Shown piece after piece: positions 9,357 through 17,796 of a stretch of DNA of 64,000 nt (within the stretch, counting starts at the first letter, position 1; the number at the start of each line of letters is the position of its first letter). The notes below the pieces were generated by a model. The model had not been told where the DNA came from and ran no database searches. It was given only the letters and a program-made list of their open reading frames with translations. The stretch is from Micromonospora sp. CCTCC AA 2012012 (GTDB lineage Bacteria; Actinomycetota; Actinomycetes; Mycobacteriales; Micromonosporaceae): assembly GCF_040499845.1 (NCBI RefSeq), contig NZ_CP159342.1:3844001-3908000 (forward strand), written 5' to 3'. A program made the translations under genes and the position numbers.

Positions 9357-10295
9357 TCAGCGGAAGTGGTCCCAGCCGGCCGGCCCGTCGTACGCGGCGC
9401 CGTCCACGGTCACCCCGGCGCCGTCCGTTACCCGGCCGACCGGCCGCCACTCGGCGGGCAGGGCCACCGAGCGGGGGAAGGTCGCGGCCAGCGCGTGGTC
9501 GTCGCCACCGCCGAGGATCCAGGTGTACGGGTCGACGCCGAGCGCCTGCGCGGCGTCCCGCATCTGCCGGGGCACCTCGAAGGCGTCCCGGTGCAGGTCG
9601 ATCGCGACTCCGCTGGCCTTCGCCACGTGTCCGAGGTCGGCCAGCAGCCCGTCCGACACGTCGATCATCGAGGTGGCGCCGAGCCGGGCGGCGTGCGGTC
9701 CGGCGGCGTACGGCACCTCGGGCCGGCGGAACGCCTCGACCAGCAGCCGGGGCGTGCGGAACCCCCGGGTCAGCACGGTGTACCCGGCCGCCGCCCAGCC
9801 GGTGCGGCCGGCCAGGGCCACCACGTCGCCGGGCTGCGCGCCGGAGCGGACCACCGGGGCCCGGTCCGCCAGGTCGCCGAGGGCGGTGACGGCGATGGTG
9901 AGGGTGGGGCTGGCCGACATGTCCCCGCCGACCACGCTCGCGCCGACCTTGGCGGCCTCCGCGCCGAGCCCGTCGGCCAGCTCCTCGGCCCAGCTCGTCT
10001 CCAGCTCGGCGGGCATGCAGAGGGCGACCAGCAGGGCGGTCGGGGTGGCGCCCATCGCGGTGATGTCGGCCAGGTTCGCCGCCGCGGCGCGGTGCCCGAC
10101 GTCCCGCGCGCCGGACCAGTCCCGCCGGAAGTGCCGCCCCTCGACCAGCACGTCGGTCGAGGCCACCACCCGGCCGTCCGGTGCCGCCACGACCGCGCCG
10201 TCGTCGCCGGGGCCGAGCAGGCAACTCTCCCCGTACGTCAGCCGGGCGGTGACCCGGTCGATCAGTCCGAACTCGCCGACACCCGCGACCGTCAT
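9357..10295 (-). CDS. thiL: Thiamine-phosphate kinase
   Basis: ThiL phosphorylates thiamine monophosphate to the cofactor thiamine diphosphate. The 312-residue product has normal length. The ATP/Mg site GPGDDGAV is at residues 28-35, TDVLVEGRHF at 47-56, NLADITAMGA follows, and GGDMSAS is near the middle. The PurM-like C-terminal lobe carries the SDGLLADLGH motif. A GAGGAGA ribosome site precedes the ATG. The cofactor supports IlvB in the same window. It is divergent from the Lrp-domain gene; no TPP riboswitch was found in front. Confidence 0.95.
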   Translation of the reverse strand: MTVAGVGEFGLIDRVTARLTYGESCLLGPGDDGAVVAAPDGRVVASTDVLVEGRHFRRDWSGARDVGHRAAAANLADITAMGATPTALLVALCMPAELETSWAEELADGLGAEAAKVGASVVGGDMSASPTLTIAVTALGDLADRAPVVRSGAQPGDVVALAGRTGWAAAGYTVLTRGFRTPRLLVEAFRRPEVPYAAGPHAARLGATSMIDVSDGLLADLGHVAKASGVAIDLHRDAFEVPRQMRDAAQALGVDPYTWILGGGDDHALAATFPRSVALPAEWRPVGRVTDGAGVTVDGAAYDGPAGWDHFR

Positions 10296-10461
10296 CGTGT
10301 CTCCTCGTCGCGCTCAATCATGATCGTCTTCCCGTCCCGCCCGGGCCGGGAGTGTGCTCGCTCACCGCGTCCGACCGACGACCGATAGGGATCAGCCCTG
10401 CTCCGTAAGGTAGTTTCACCCTTCGGGCCGCCCGAGGGCGGCGACGGACGGAGGTCGAGTC

Positions 10462-10695
10462 GTGGTTCAGGCGTACATCCTCATCCAGACGGAGGTCGGG
10501 CGGGCGCGTGACGTGGCCGGTCTGATCGCGGACCTGGCCGGCGTGGTCCGCGTCGACGCCGTCACCGGGCCGTACGACGTGGTGGTCCTCACCGAGGCGA
10601 ACACCGTCGACGAGCTGGGCAAACTCATCGTCAGCAAGGTGCAGATGGTGCCCGGCATCACCCGCACCCTCACGTGTTCGGTGGTGCGGCTGTAA
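10462..10695 (+). CDS. Stand-alone Lrp/AsnC ligand-binding (RAM) domain
   Basis: A 77-residue protein that is only the effector and oligomerization domain of Lrp/AsnC regulators (VQAYILIQTEVGRARDV ... VRVDAVTGPYDVVVL). The DNA-binding half is missing. There is no decayed N-terminal half upstream: a GGAGG site lies seven bases before the GTG. Such small proteins are known and may bind amino acids or pair with full-length Lrp proteins. The stop codon touches the GTG of the DUF3515 gene, so the two form an operon. Confidence 0.85.
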   Translation: MVQAYILIQTEVGRARDVAGLIADLAGVVRVDAVTGPYDVVVLTEANTVDELGKLIVSKVQMVPGITRTLTCSVVRL

Positions 10696-11322
10696 GTGGA
10701 CGAGATCACTTCCCCCGCCGCTGGTGCGGAGTCCCGCCCGGCCGACCCGGCCCCGGGCCGGGACCGGACCACGCGCCGCGCGGCGCTGGTGGCGACGCTG
10801 ATCGCCCTGCCGGTCACCGTGGCCGTGGCCGGCTTCACCTTCGCGAAGCTCTCCCCGGACTCCCCCGCCGCCGCGCCGAGCGCCTCGCCGACCGCCGCGC
10901 GACCGCAGTCCACCGCCCCGGTGGAGCTGCCCGCGCCGACCCTCGCCGAGCGGCCGGGCGTCGTCTGCCGGGCCCTGGTGTCCCAGCTTCCCGACAGCCT
11001 GCGTGACCTGAGGCAGCGCCCGGTCACCGCGGGTCCCGAGCAGAACGCCGCGTACGGCGACCCGGCGCTGACCGTCTCCTGCGGCGTCACGCCGCCGGTG
11101 TTCGAGAAGACCGACGAGGTGTGGACGGTCAACAAGGTCTGCTGGCACCCCGTCGAGGAGGCCGACGCGACGGTGCTGACCACGGTCGACCGGGAGACCC
11201 CGGTCCGGGTCCGGATCCCCCGGCAGTACGCCCAGCCCCTCCAGTGGGCCGCCCCGATCTCCGACGCCGTGGTCTCCGCCGTCCCCTCGTCGAAGTCGGC
11301 CCCGTCCGGCTGCACCCCCTGA
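10696..11322 (+). CDS. DUF3515 family membrane-anchored protein
   Basis: A 208-residue actinobacterial protein. A short cytoplasmic tail, one transmembrane helix (about residues 33-52), a Pro/Ala/Ser linker and an extracytoplasmic domain follow in order. Three cysteines (VVCRALVS, LTVSCGVT, NKVCWHP) and a fourth near the C-terminus (SGCTP) could form two disulfides, as is typical of DUF3515. The gene sits beside ddl in mycobacteria too. The function is not known. It is co-transcribed with the RAM-domain gene and faces ddl. Confidence 0.8.
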   Translation: MDEITSPAAGAESRPADPAPGRDRTTRRAALVATLIALPVTVAVAGFTFAKLSPDSPAAAPSASPTAARPQSTAPVELPAPTLAERPGVVCRALVSQLPDSLRDLRQRPVTAGPEQNAAYGDPALTVSCGVTPPVFEKTDEVWTVNKVCWHPVEEADATVLTTVDRETPVRVRIPRQYAQPLQWAAPISDAVVSAVPSSKSAPSGCTP

Positions 11323-11357
11323 CCCACCACCCGCCACCGCAGGCCGTGCCTGAGGCG

Positions 11358-11415
11358 CAGTTTCCCGGAAAGAGTGGCCTCCCCAGCGGAGATGGCCACT
11401 CTTTCCGTGAATCTG
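11358..11415. repeat. Dispersed intergenic palindrome, copy C
   Basis: Inverted repeat between the convergent DUF3515 gene and ddl. The inner arm GGAAAGAGTGGCC pairs with GGCCACTCTTTCC. Compared with copies A and B, the C-G pair next to AGTGG has become G-C. It lacks the outer GATCGTGC arm. It could end transcription from both sides. Confidence 0.75.
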
Positions 11416-11440
11416 AGCGGTTGGTGGAGCAGGGGCGCGG

Positions 11441-12541
11441 TCAGCGGGGGGCGGTGTCGCGGCGGAGGGCGGTGCGGATGAGGCGGTTGACGAGCTTGGG
11501 GTATTCCAGGCCGCTGGCGGCCCACATCCGGGGGAACATCGACGTCGGGGTGAAGCCGGGCATCGTGTTGATCTCGTTGAGGTAGACCTCGTTCTGCGGG
11601 GTGACGAAGAAGTCGACCCGGGCGAGGCCGGAGCAGTCCAGCGCGGTGAACGCCCGGGTGGCGTACTCGCGCACCTGGCGGGTGACCGCCTCGGGCAGGT
11701 TCGCTGGGATGTCGTACTCGCAGGCGTCGTCGATGTACTTGGCCTCGAAGTCGTACCAGTCGTGGCCGGAGACCACCCGCACCTCGGCCAGCACCGACGC
11801 CTCGGGGGCGCCGCCGGCCTCCCCCTCCAGCACGCCGCACTCGATCTCGCGCCCGACGATCGCGGCCTCCACCAGCACCTTGGTGTCGATCTCCCGGGCC
11901 GTCGCGACGGCCGCGTCGAGCTGGGACCAGTCGTCGACCTTGGTGATGCCGAAGGACGAGCCGGCCCGGGACGGCTTGACGAAGACGGGCAGCCCGAGCC
12001 GCTCCTTCTCCTGTTCGCCCAGCGTCATCCCGTTGCGCAGCACCGCGTACGGGCCGACCGGGATGCCCTCGACGGCGCAGAGCTTCTTGGTGAACTCCTT
12101 GTCCATCGCCGCCGCCGAGGCGAACACGTTCGCCCCCACGTACGGGATGTCGGCCATCTCCAGCATGCCCTGGATGGTGCCGTCCTCGCCGTACGCGCCG
12201 TGCAGCACGGGGAAGACGACGTCCACGTCGGCCAGCGCCCGGGGGCCCTCGGTCGGGTCGAGCACCATCAGGCCGCCCGAATTCGGCTCGGCGCGCAGCA
12301 GCACCTCGGTGCCGGCGCTCGCGGTGATCTCCGGCAGCTTCCGGGCCTGGATCGCGAGCTGGGCCGGGTCACCGCTGGTCAGCACCCACTGGCCGGTCCG
12401 GGTGATGCCGACCGGCACCACCTCGAACTCGTCCGGGTCGAGGGCGCCGAGCACGCTGCCGGCACTGACGCAGGAGATGCCGTGCTCGGGGCTGCGGCCG
12501 CCGAAAACGATCGCCACACGGGTCTTGCCTGGGGTGGTCAC
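11441..12541 (-). CDS. ddl: D-alanine--D-alanine ligase
   Basis: Ddl joins two D-alanines with ATP for peptidoglycan precursors. The 366-residue product has SPEHGIS near residues 17-23, the [12 protein letters not shown] loop, the ATP-grasp segment [13 protein letters not shown], and the metal-binding [10 protein letters not shown]. Nothing points to the D-Ala-D-Lac ligases of vancomycin-resistance clusters, and no vanH or vanX is near. In mycobacteria it lies next to the DUF3515 and gpsA genes, as here in part. Confidence 0.97.
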   Translation of the reverse strand: MTTPGKTRVAIVFGGRSPEHGISCVSAGSVLGALDPDEFEVVPVGITRTGQWVLTSGDPAQLAIQARKLPEITASAGTEVLLRAEPNSGGLMVLDPTEGPRALADVDVVFPVLHGAYGEDGTIQGMLEMADIPYVGANVFASAAAMDKEFTKKLCAVEGIPVGPYAVLRNGMTLGEQEKERLGLPVFVKPSRAGSSFGITKVDDWSQLDAAVATAREIDTKVLVEAAIVGREIECGVLEGEAGGAPEASVLAEVRVVSGHDWYDFEAKYIDDACEYDIPANLPEAVTRQVREYATRAFTALDCSGLARVDFFVTPQNEVYLNEINTMPGFTPTSMFPRMWAASGLEYPKLVNRLIRTALRRDTAPR

Positions 12542-12795
12542 TGGAGGTCACCTCTTCGTTCGCGACTGCGGCTGGCCGTGCTCGCCGGTGGCGCTCACCC
12601 GGTTGACCTTACTGTGCGTGGCGGGCGGCCGATGCCGATACCCGGCGACAGAGGCGCACCCGACGCAACCGGTCAGCGACACATATACGGGGAGTAACCG
12701 GATGTTCCTGCCGGACGTCGCCGCCCCAGGGTGGCGTCGGACAGCGGAGGTGTGTCACGGAGACCGTCGACCGGGGCATCGGGCGGGCCCGCGCG

Positions 12796-13278
12796 TTGCG
12801 GGAGATCGGCCGGTGGGACGACGCCACGGCCGAATTGATCTCTGTGCTGACCGACCGGCCGGACGACGTCGAGGCGCTCTGCACGCTGGCGTACTGCCGG
12901 GGCCGGACCGGCGACCACCCCGGCCTGCTCTGCCGCCGGGCGTGGCGGCGGCAGCCGGCGGCCGTCCGATGGCGGCTGCGCGCCGAACGGCGGTCCGCGG
13001 CGGTGGCGCTCCGGCCGGTGCTGGTGCTGGCGGCCACGGTCGCGTTGACCGTCGGCGCCTGTCCTCCGTCCGCCGACGGCGCGGCCGAGGCGAGCGGCCA
13101 GCTCGCGCTCACGCTCACCGCCGTCACCCTCGCGGTCCGGCTGCGCAACCTGCTGGCCCGTCAGCTCCGGGCCGTCCTGGTGCGGCTCGGACACCGGGCC
13201 GGGCTGGCCGTCCACGAGGGCCGGAGCCGACTGCGGGGCCGACGTCCGGCACCGCCACCGACGGCGGCACGAGGGTGA
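12796..13278 (+). CDS. Small TPR-like protein with hydrophobic segments
   Basis: I do not recognise a named family. The reading frame starts with one TPR-like unit (ALREIGRWDDATAELISVLTDRPDDVEALCTLAYC). A hydrophobic segment (VLVLAATVALTVGAC) and a basic tail follow, which suggests membrane attachment. The start is uncertain. This frame has only a TTG at 12796, while a good GGGGAG plus ATG (12691-12704) is in another frame. The frame stays open upstream with TPR-compatible residues. The next gene also starts with TPR units, so the two may work together. Confidence 0.5.
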   Translation: MREIGRWDDATAELISVLTDRPDDVEALCTLAYCRGRTGDHPGLLCRRAWRRQPAAVRWRLRAERRSAAVALRPVLVLAATVALTVGACPPSADGAAEASGQLALTLTAVTLAVRLRNLLARQLRAVLVRLGHRAGLAVHEGRSRLRGRRPAPPPTAARG

Positions 13279-13315
13279 GCGGAACCGGATGGTGGCCCAC
13301 TACGCTGCTCGTCCT

Positions 13316-14560
13316 ATGAGCCCCGATCCCCTCATCGACAGCCTGCTGGCCGCCCTCGACGCCCGCCCGGACGACCTGCCGCTGCGCCTGCACCTGGCCG
13401 GTCTGCTGCTGGACGCCGACCGGGGCGGGGAGGCGATCGCCCAGATCGGGCAGGCGCTCGCCCGGGATCCGGGCAACCCGCAGGCGCAGACGCTGATGCA
13501 GCGGGCGCTCGGTGCCCCCGTACCCGGGAAGGCGGCACCGGCGCGGCCGGCGCCGGCCGGTCCGACGCCGGGCGGCGACGACCCGCTGGCCGCCTACGAG
13601 CAGGAGCTGGCCGACGTCGTGCCGCCGCGTTTCGCCCGGGCCGGCGACGAACCGGAGCCGGTGACCGGCGAGGCCGACCGGGTGTACGACGTCGAGACCA
13701 GCGCGGTCCGGCTGGCCGACGTGGGCGGCATGACGGCCGTGAAGGAGCGGCTGGAGCTGGCCTTCCTCGGCCCGCTGCGCAACCCGGAGCTGCGCCGGAT
13801 GTACGGCAAGAGCCTGCGCGGCGGGCTGATGCTCTACGGCCCGCCCGGCTGCGGCAAGACCTTCCTGGCCCGCGCGGTGGCCGGCGAGATGGGCGCGAAG
13901 TTCCTCTCCCTGTCGATCGTCGACGTGCTGGACATGTGGATCGGCAACTCGGAACGCAACCTGCACGAGCTGTTCGAGGCGGCCCGCCGCAACGCCCCCT
14001 GCGTGCTCTTCCTCGACGAGGTCGACGCGCTGGGCCACAAGCGTTCCCAGATGGGCTCCAGTTCGATGCGGACGCTCGGCAACCAGCTCCTGGCCGAGCT
14101 GGACGGCATGGAGGGCAGCAACGAGGGGGTCTTCGTGCTCGCCGCGACCAACACCCCGTGGGACGTGGACCCGGCGCTGCGCCGCCCGGGGCGGCTGGAC
14201 CGGGTGGTGCTGGTGCTGCCGCCGGACGCCGAGGCCCGCGCGGCGATCCTGGAGTACCACCTGCGGGAGCGGCCGATCGCCAACATCGACCTGCGCAAGG
14301 TCGTCGCGAAGACCGAAGACTATTCCGGTGCCGACCTGGCCCACCTCTGCGAGACGGCCGCCGAGTTCGCGATGGCCGACTCGGTCCGCACCGGCGAGGT
14401 ACGGATGATCGAGCAGCGGGACCTGGAGCGGGCGTTGAAGGAGGTCCGCCCCTCCACCCGGCCGTGGCTCTCCACCGCCCGCAACGTGGCGATGTTCGCC
14501 AACGAGGGGGGCGTCTACGACGACCTGGTGGCCTACCTGAAGCGGCGCAAGCTGCTCTGA
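13316..14560 (+). CDS. TPR-containing AAA+ ATPase (SpoVK/Vps4-like)
   Basis: A 414-residue protein. The N-terminal ~65 residues form two TPR units (LPLRLHLAGLLLDADRGGEA, then AIAQIGQALARDPGNPQAQ). A Pro/Ala linker follows, then one classic AAA domain: Walker A YGPPGCGKT near 174-182, Walker B VLFLDEVDAL near 230-239, and the second region of homology ATNTPWDVDPALRRPGRLDR with both arginine fingers. It is the FtsH/Vps4 type without a protease or transmembrane segment, so it likely remodels a protein bound by the TPR. The target is unknown. ATG 13316 is chosen because the TPR begins right after it. Confidence 0.85.
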   Translation: MSPDPLIDSLLAALDARPDDLPLRLHLAGLLLDADRGGEAIAQIGQALARDPGNPQAQTLMQRALGAPVPGKAAPARPAPAGPTPGGDDPLAAYEQELADVVPPRFARAGDEPEPVTGEADRVYDVETSAVRLADVGGMTAVKERLELAFLGPLRNPELRRMYGKSLRGGLMLYGPPGCGKTFLARAVAGEMGAKFLSLSIVDVLDMWIGNSERNLHELFEAARRNAPCVLFLDEVDALGHKRSQMGSSSMRTLGNQLLAELDGMEGSNEGVFVLAATNTPWDVDPALRRPGRLDRVVLVLPPDAEARAAILEYHLRERPIANIDLRKVVAKTEDYSGADLAHLCETAAEFAMADSVRTGEVRMIEQRDLERALKEVRPSTRPWLSTARNVAMFANEGGVYDDLVAYLKRRKLL

Positions 14561-14566
14561 CCCGGG

Positions 14567-14608
14567 CGTCGCCGACGGCGGCGGGGAGCGCGCCGACCGT
14601 CGGCGACG
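14567..14608. terminator. Two-way terminator hairpin
   Basis: A 12-bp perfect stem (14567-14578 with 14597-14608) with an 18-base loop, between the convergent AAA gene and the 76-residue gene. Confidence 0.6.
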
Positions 14609-14611
14609 GGC

Positions 14612-14842
14612 TCACACCAGCGTTTCCGGGTCCTTGGGGCGGCGGCCCACGGCGATCACCTTCACCCGCTGCCGGCCGGCCCGGACCATGCCCAGGGCCA
14701 TGAAGGCACCCGCGATCCGGTCGGCGGCCTCCCGGCTGTTCGCCCCGACCACCTGGCGGCGGCGCTCGGGGCTGGTCCGTTCGTTGCGGTTCAGCGCCTC
14801 GACGGGCCGGACGTCGGTGAGCACCACGAGGAACCGGGTCAC
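14612..14842 (-). CDS. Small conserved hypothetical protein
   Basis: A 76-residue basic protein (MTRFLVVLTDVRPVEALNRN ... VKVIAVGRRPKDPETLV). It has a beta-strand-like start and end and no membrane segment, zinc motif or signal. It looks like a real small gene because its composition is protein-like and it ends at a hairpin shared with the convergent AAA gene. I do not know a function. Confidence 0.55.
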   Translation of the reverse strand: MTRFLVVLTDVRPVEALNRNERTSPERRRQVVGANSREAADRIAGAFMALGMVRAGRQRVKVIAVGRRPKDPETLV

Positions 14843-15142
14843 CGCCGGCCACCTCGGGCCGGGCGGAGGGGCGCGGACCCGGATCTCCGGGTACGGGCTC
14901 CGGTCGACGTCATGCGCGCCCCTTCCGTCGCTCGGCGATGGCAGGGCACGCGGCGATCAGGTCTTGGGGGAGTAAAACCCGATCGCCGCGCGCCCCATCC
15001 CCTCCGGTCGCCCACCACCACCGTCGCCACGACAACCGGCGGTGAGGACCTGGTCACAGATTGACAGGTGGACACGCGTGAATGCAACTCTCATCGATGT
15101 TCTCTCATGCCCGAGTTCCCGTTTATGTGCGACCATCGATGC
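14843..15142. promoter_or_regulatory. Promoter region of the XRE gene with repeated CATCGATG
   Basis: No gene is supported in these 300 bases. TTGACA at 15061-15066 is a consensus -35 box; the -10 is unclear. The palindrome CATCGATG occurs at 15092-15099 and 15134-15141, 42 bases apart (four helical turns), the second ending at the ATG. The pair could be an autoregulatory operator for the XRE protein. Confidence 0.3.
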
Positions 15143-15988
15143 ATGGCTCCGAAGACGGCCCGGGCCCGACGGCTCGGCATCGCCCTGCGTACCCACCGGG
15201 AAGCCGCCGGCCTGACCCTGGAGGCGGCCGCCGACGAGATCAACAGCACCCGCAGCACCCTGTCCCGCTACGAGAACGCGCAGACCCTGGTCAACCCCGC
15301 CACCGTCCGCGCGCTGCTCACCCTCTACGGGGTGGGCGCCGACGAGGTGGCGGCGGCGGTGCAGCTCGCCAAGGACGCCCGCAAGCCCGGCTGGTGGGTC
15401 TCCTACTCCTACCTGCTGGACCGGCGCACCATCGACTTCATCGCCCTGGAGGCGGAGGCCACCGGCATCGCGAACTTCGAACCGTCGGTGGTGCCCGGCC
15501 TGCTCCAGACCGCGGACTACATCCGGGGCGTCATGCGCGGCGGACCGCACACCCTCAGCGACGACCAGGTCGAGCAGCGGGTCCACCTCCGCCTCGACCG
15601 TCAGCAGCGGCTCACCTCGGACGACCCGCCGATCCTGGACGCGATCATCGACGAGGGCGCGCTGCTGCGCCCGGTGGGTGACCGCAGCGTCATGGAGGGG
15701 CAGCTGCGGCACCTGCTCAAGATGGGCGAGCTGCCGAACATCACCGTCCAGGTGATCCCGCTCGCCGCCGGATACCACCGGGGCACCCGCGGCTCGCTGC
15801 ACATCCTGGAGTTCGCCGACCCGGAGGACCCGATCATCGCCTCGGTCGAGACGGTCGCCGGGCAGATGGTCCTCGACCGGCCGGGCGACCTGCGTACCTG
15901 CACCAAGATCATGGAGCACCTGCGGACCGTCGCGCTCAGCCCGGCGGCCAGTCGGGACCAGCTCGCCCAACTCCTGAAGGGACGGTAG
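15143..15988 (+). CDS. XRE family regulator with DUF5753 domain
   Basis: A 281-residue protein of the large actinomycete helix-turn-helix family linked to DUF397 proteins, best known from the Streptomyces WhiJ and Scr1/Scr2 types. The HTH is at about residues 11-65 ([31 protein letters not shown]). The DUF5753 domain follows with [20 protein letters not shown] and [19 protein letters not shown]. It starts at ATG 15143. Its stop is five bases before the DUF397 gene, forming a pair that often acts as a regulator with its small antagonist in development or antibiotic control. Confidence 0.92.
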   Translation: MAPKTARARRLGIALRTHREAAGLTLEAAADEINSTRSTLSRYENAQTLVNPATVRALLTLYGVGADEVAAAVQLAKDARKPGWWVSYSYLLDRRTIDFIALEAEATGIANFEPSVVPGLLQTADYIRGVMRGGPHTLSDDQVEQRVHLRLDRQQRLTSDDPPILDAIIDEGALLRPVGDRSVMEGQLRHLLKMGELPNITVQVIPLAAGYHRGTRGSLHILEFADPEDPIIASVETVAGQMVLDRPGDLRTCTKIMEHLRTVALSPAASRDQLAQLLKGR

Positions 15989-15993
15989 TACCG

Positions 15994-16194
15994 ATGACCC
16001 CCACGACGAGCCCGCAGCCGGAGCCGGTCGCCTGGCGCAAGAGCAGCCACAGCGGCGACGAGGGTGCCTGCGTCGAGATGGCCGTGCTGCCCGGCGCCGT
16101 GGCGGTCCGCGACTCCAAGGACCCCGGCGGCCCGACGCTGCGCTTCACCCCGGCCGCCTGGGCGTCCTTCGCCGACGCCCCGCCTCGCCCCTGA
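15994..16194 (+). CDS. DUF397 domain small protein
   Basis: A 66-residue protein with the signature [19 protein letters not shown] and [27 protein letters not shown]397 proteins are encoded beside XRE/DUF5753 regulators and in known cases oppose them. The five-base spacing shows one transcript with the regulator. Genomes of this group have dozens of such pairs, so the target cannot be inferred. Confidence 0.92.
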   Translation: MTPTTSPQPEPVAWRKSSHSGDEGACVEMAVLPGAVAVRDSKDPGGPTLRFTPAAWASFADAPPRP

Positions 16195-16208
16195 CCCCAC
16201 ACCGGGTA

Positions 16209-16232
16209 CCGGCCGGCCAGCGGGCCGGCCGG
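16209..16232. terminator. Two-way terminator after the XRE/DUF397 pair
   Basis: A perfect 10-bp stem (16209-16218 with 16223-16232) with a 4-base loop, 15 bases after the DUF397 stop. Confidence 0.65.
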
Positions 16233-16283
16233 GGGCGCTCGGGCGGTGCCGCGCTGGCCGGGCGGCGCAGGGGCGGGCGCCGC

Positions 16284-16339
16284 GCCGGACGGTGGCGCGA
16301 GGGCGGCGCCGGCCGGACGGTGGCGCGAAGGTGGTGCCG
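16284..16339. repeat. Tandem 28-bp repeat, two copies
   Basis: Two adjacent 28-bp units (16284-16311 and 16312-16339) share GCCGGACGGTGGCGCGA and differ at three places, always purine for purine or pyrimidine for pyrimidine. They lie between the DUF397 gene and the ROK gene stop. Confidence 0.6.
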
Positions 16340-16347
16340 GCCGGCGG

Positions 16348-17400
16348 TCAGCCGGCCATCAGCGGGCCGGCCGGGGCGTCGGCCCGCAGCGTCTCCAGCG
16401 CCGCGATGGCCACTCCGCGCGCGCCGGCCATGTCTCGCTCGGGCACCAGGGCGAAGGCGGCCACCGCGGCCTGCTCGGCCCGCAGCACCGTGTGCTCCCG
16501 CACCGTGGCGAGGAACCAGTCCCGGAACTCCGGCGCCGCCTCCACCACCCCACCGCCGACGAAGTACGCGTGCGGGTCGGTGAAGTTGGCGGCGATCGTG
16601 AAGAGCCGACCCAACGCGGTCGCCTGCTGGGTGAAGACCTCCCGGGCCAGGCCGTCGCCGCGCTCGCCGTACCCGCGGACGAGCTTCGCCGCCCGGGCCG
16701 GCTCCTCGGCGGCCAGCGGATGCCCGGGATACCGACCCAGCCAGTACGGCAGCAGGTTCCGCTCGATCGCGGTCAGCGAGGCGACGCTCTCCGCATCCCC
16801 GGCGAAGCCGCACGCGCAGGTCGGCACCGGCTGACCCGGGGCCAGCAGCCCGTCCAGCGGGATGTGCACGTGCCCGAACTCGCCGGCCATCCCGGCGGCG
16901 CCGGTCACCACCCGGCCGTCCTCGACCACCCCGCCACCCAGGCCGGTGCCGACGATGGCGGACACCGAGGAGCGGCGCATCGCGTCGGCGCCGAAATGGA
17001 CGTGGTGGGCGTAGAGGGCGGCGGCGTTGCCGTCGTTGTGATAGATCACCGGCAGGCCGAGCCGGCGTTCCAACGCGCCCCGCACGTCGTACCCGCGCCA
17101 GGCCGGCTGGGAGAAGTTGGTGGAGCCGCGGGACGAGATCACCCCGGTGGCGCTCGCCGGACCGGGCGTGTCCAGCCCGACCGCGCGGACCAGCTCGCGC
17201 GGCACGCCGGTCACCGCCAGTACGCCGTCCAGCGCGCGGGCCAGCGCCTCGATCGCCGCCTCCGGGCCGGCCCGCACCTCGCTGGGAGTCTCCACCAGGC
17301 CGTCCACCAGGAACCGGCCCTCGACGGTCAACACGGTGGCGTTGTTGCTGGTCCCCCCGTTGTCGAGACCGACCACCACCGGCACACCCGTGCTGTCCAT
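16348..17400 (-). CDS. ROK family sugar kinase
   Basis: A 350-residue protein of the ROK family (repressor, ORF, kinase). It has the ATP-phosphate motif GLDNGGTSNNATVL at its start, the catalytic segment YHNDGNAAALYAHHVHFGA, and GTGLGGGVVEDGRVV. The zinc-binding motif is reduced to HVHIPLDG ... CACGF. It lacks an N-terminal winged helix, so it is a kinase and not a repressor, most likely for glucose, N-acetylglucosamine or N-acetylmannosamine. ATG 17400 is supported by a GGGAGGTGG ribosome site. No transporter is nearby, so the substrate is open. Confidence 0.85.
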   Translation of the reverse strand: MDSTGVPVVVGLDNGGTSNNATVLTVEGRFLVDGLVETPSEVRAGPEAAIEALARALDGVLAVTGVPRELVRAVGLDTPGPASATGVISSRGSTNFSQPAWRGYDVRGALERRLGLPVIYHNDGNAAALYAHHVHFGADAMRRSSVSAIVGTGLGGGVVEDGRVVTGAAGMAGEFGHVHIPLDGLLAPGQPVPTCACGFAGDAESVASLTAIERNLLPYWLGRYPGHPLAAEEPARAAKLVRGYGERGDGLAREVFTQQATALGRLFTIAANFTDPHAYFVGGGVVEAAPEFRDWFLATVREHTVLRAEQAAVAAFALVPERDMAGARGVAIAALETLRADAPAGPLMAG

Positions 17401-17796
17401 CCGCCACCTCCCACCGTTCCCGTCCGGTCTGGTCCTGAGGCTAGTTCCACGTTCACCGTCCCGCACGCGTCGGACACCCGGCTCGCCCCGCCACTCCTGC
17501 GCCGACGGACGGATCACGCCGAACGACTCCCCCGCCGCCGCCCGGCCACCCGGCGGACGGGCCATGCCGGTTGAGCAATATGACTCTGAGGCATGAAGAT
17601 GACTCAGAGGCATACCGCTCACGGGCGCACCGCCGTCCGGGCCCGACGCGCCCGGTCGGACCGCGGCGGCGGCGGACCGGCCCCGCCCCGCGCCGCAGCG
17701 CCGAAAGCACCGGGAGCCAGCAACACCGGGGCTGGGGCGTCGGGAACGCTGGAGACGAAAGCGTCGGGAGGGCCCGGTGCGCGCGAACCGGCTCGG
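17401..17796. promoter_or_regulatory. Gene-free region with 15-bp direct repeats upstream of the ROK gene
   Basis: I see no convincing gene in these 396 bases. The notable element is a direct repeat, ATGACTCTGAGGCAT at 17580-17594 and ATGACTCAGAGGCAT at 17599-17613, one base different and 19 bases apart. It lies 180 bases before the ROK start and 184 bases after the PrmC-like stop, and may bind a regulator of the kinase gene. Confidence 0.35.

Noticed and set aside
10296..10461. TPP riboswitch before thiL
   Set aside because: No CUGAGA or related TPP core in the leader; a normal ribosome site lies close to the ATG.
14839..15087. 82-residue minus-strand frame before the XRE gene
   Set aside because: No ribosome site, mixed composition, and it overlaps the likely XRE promoter.
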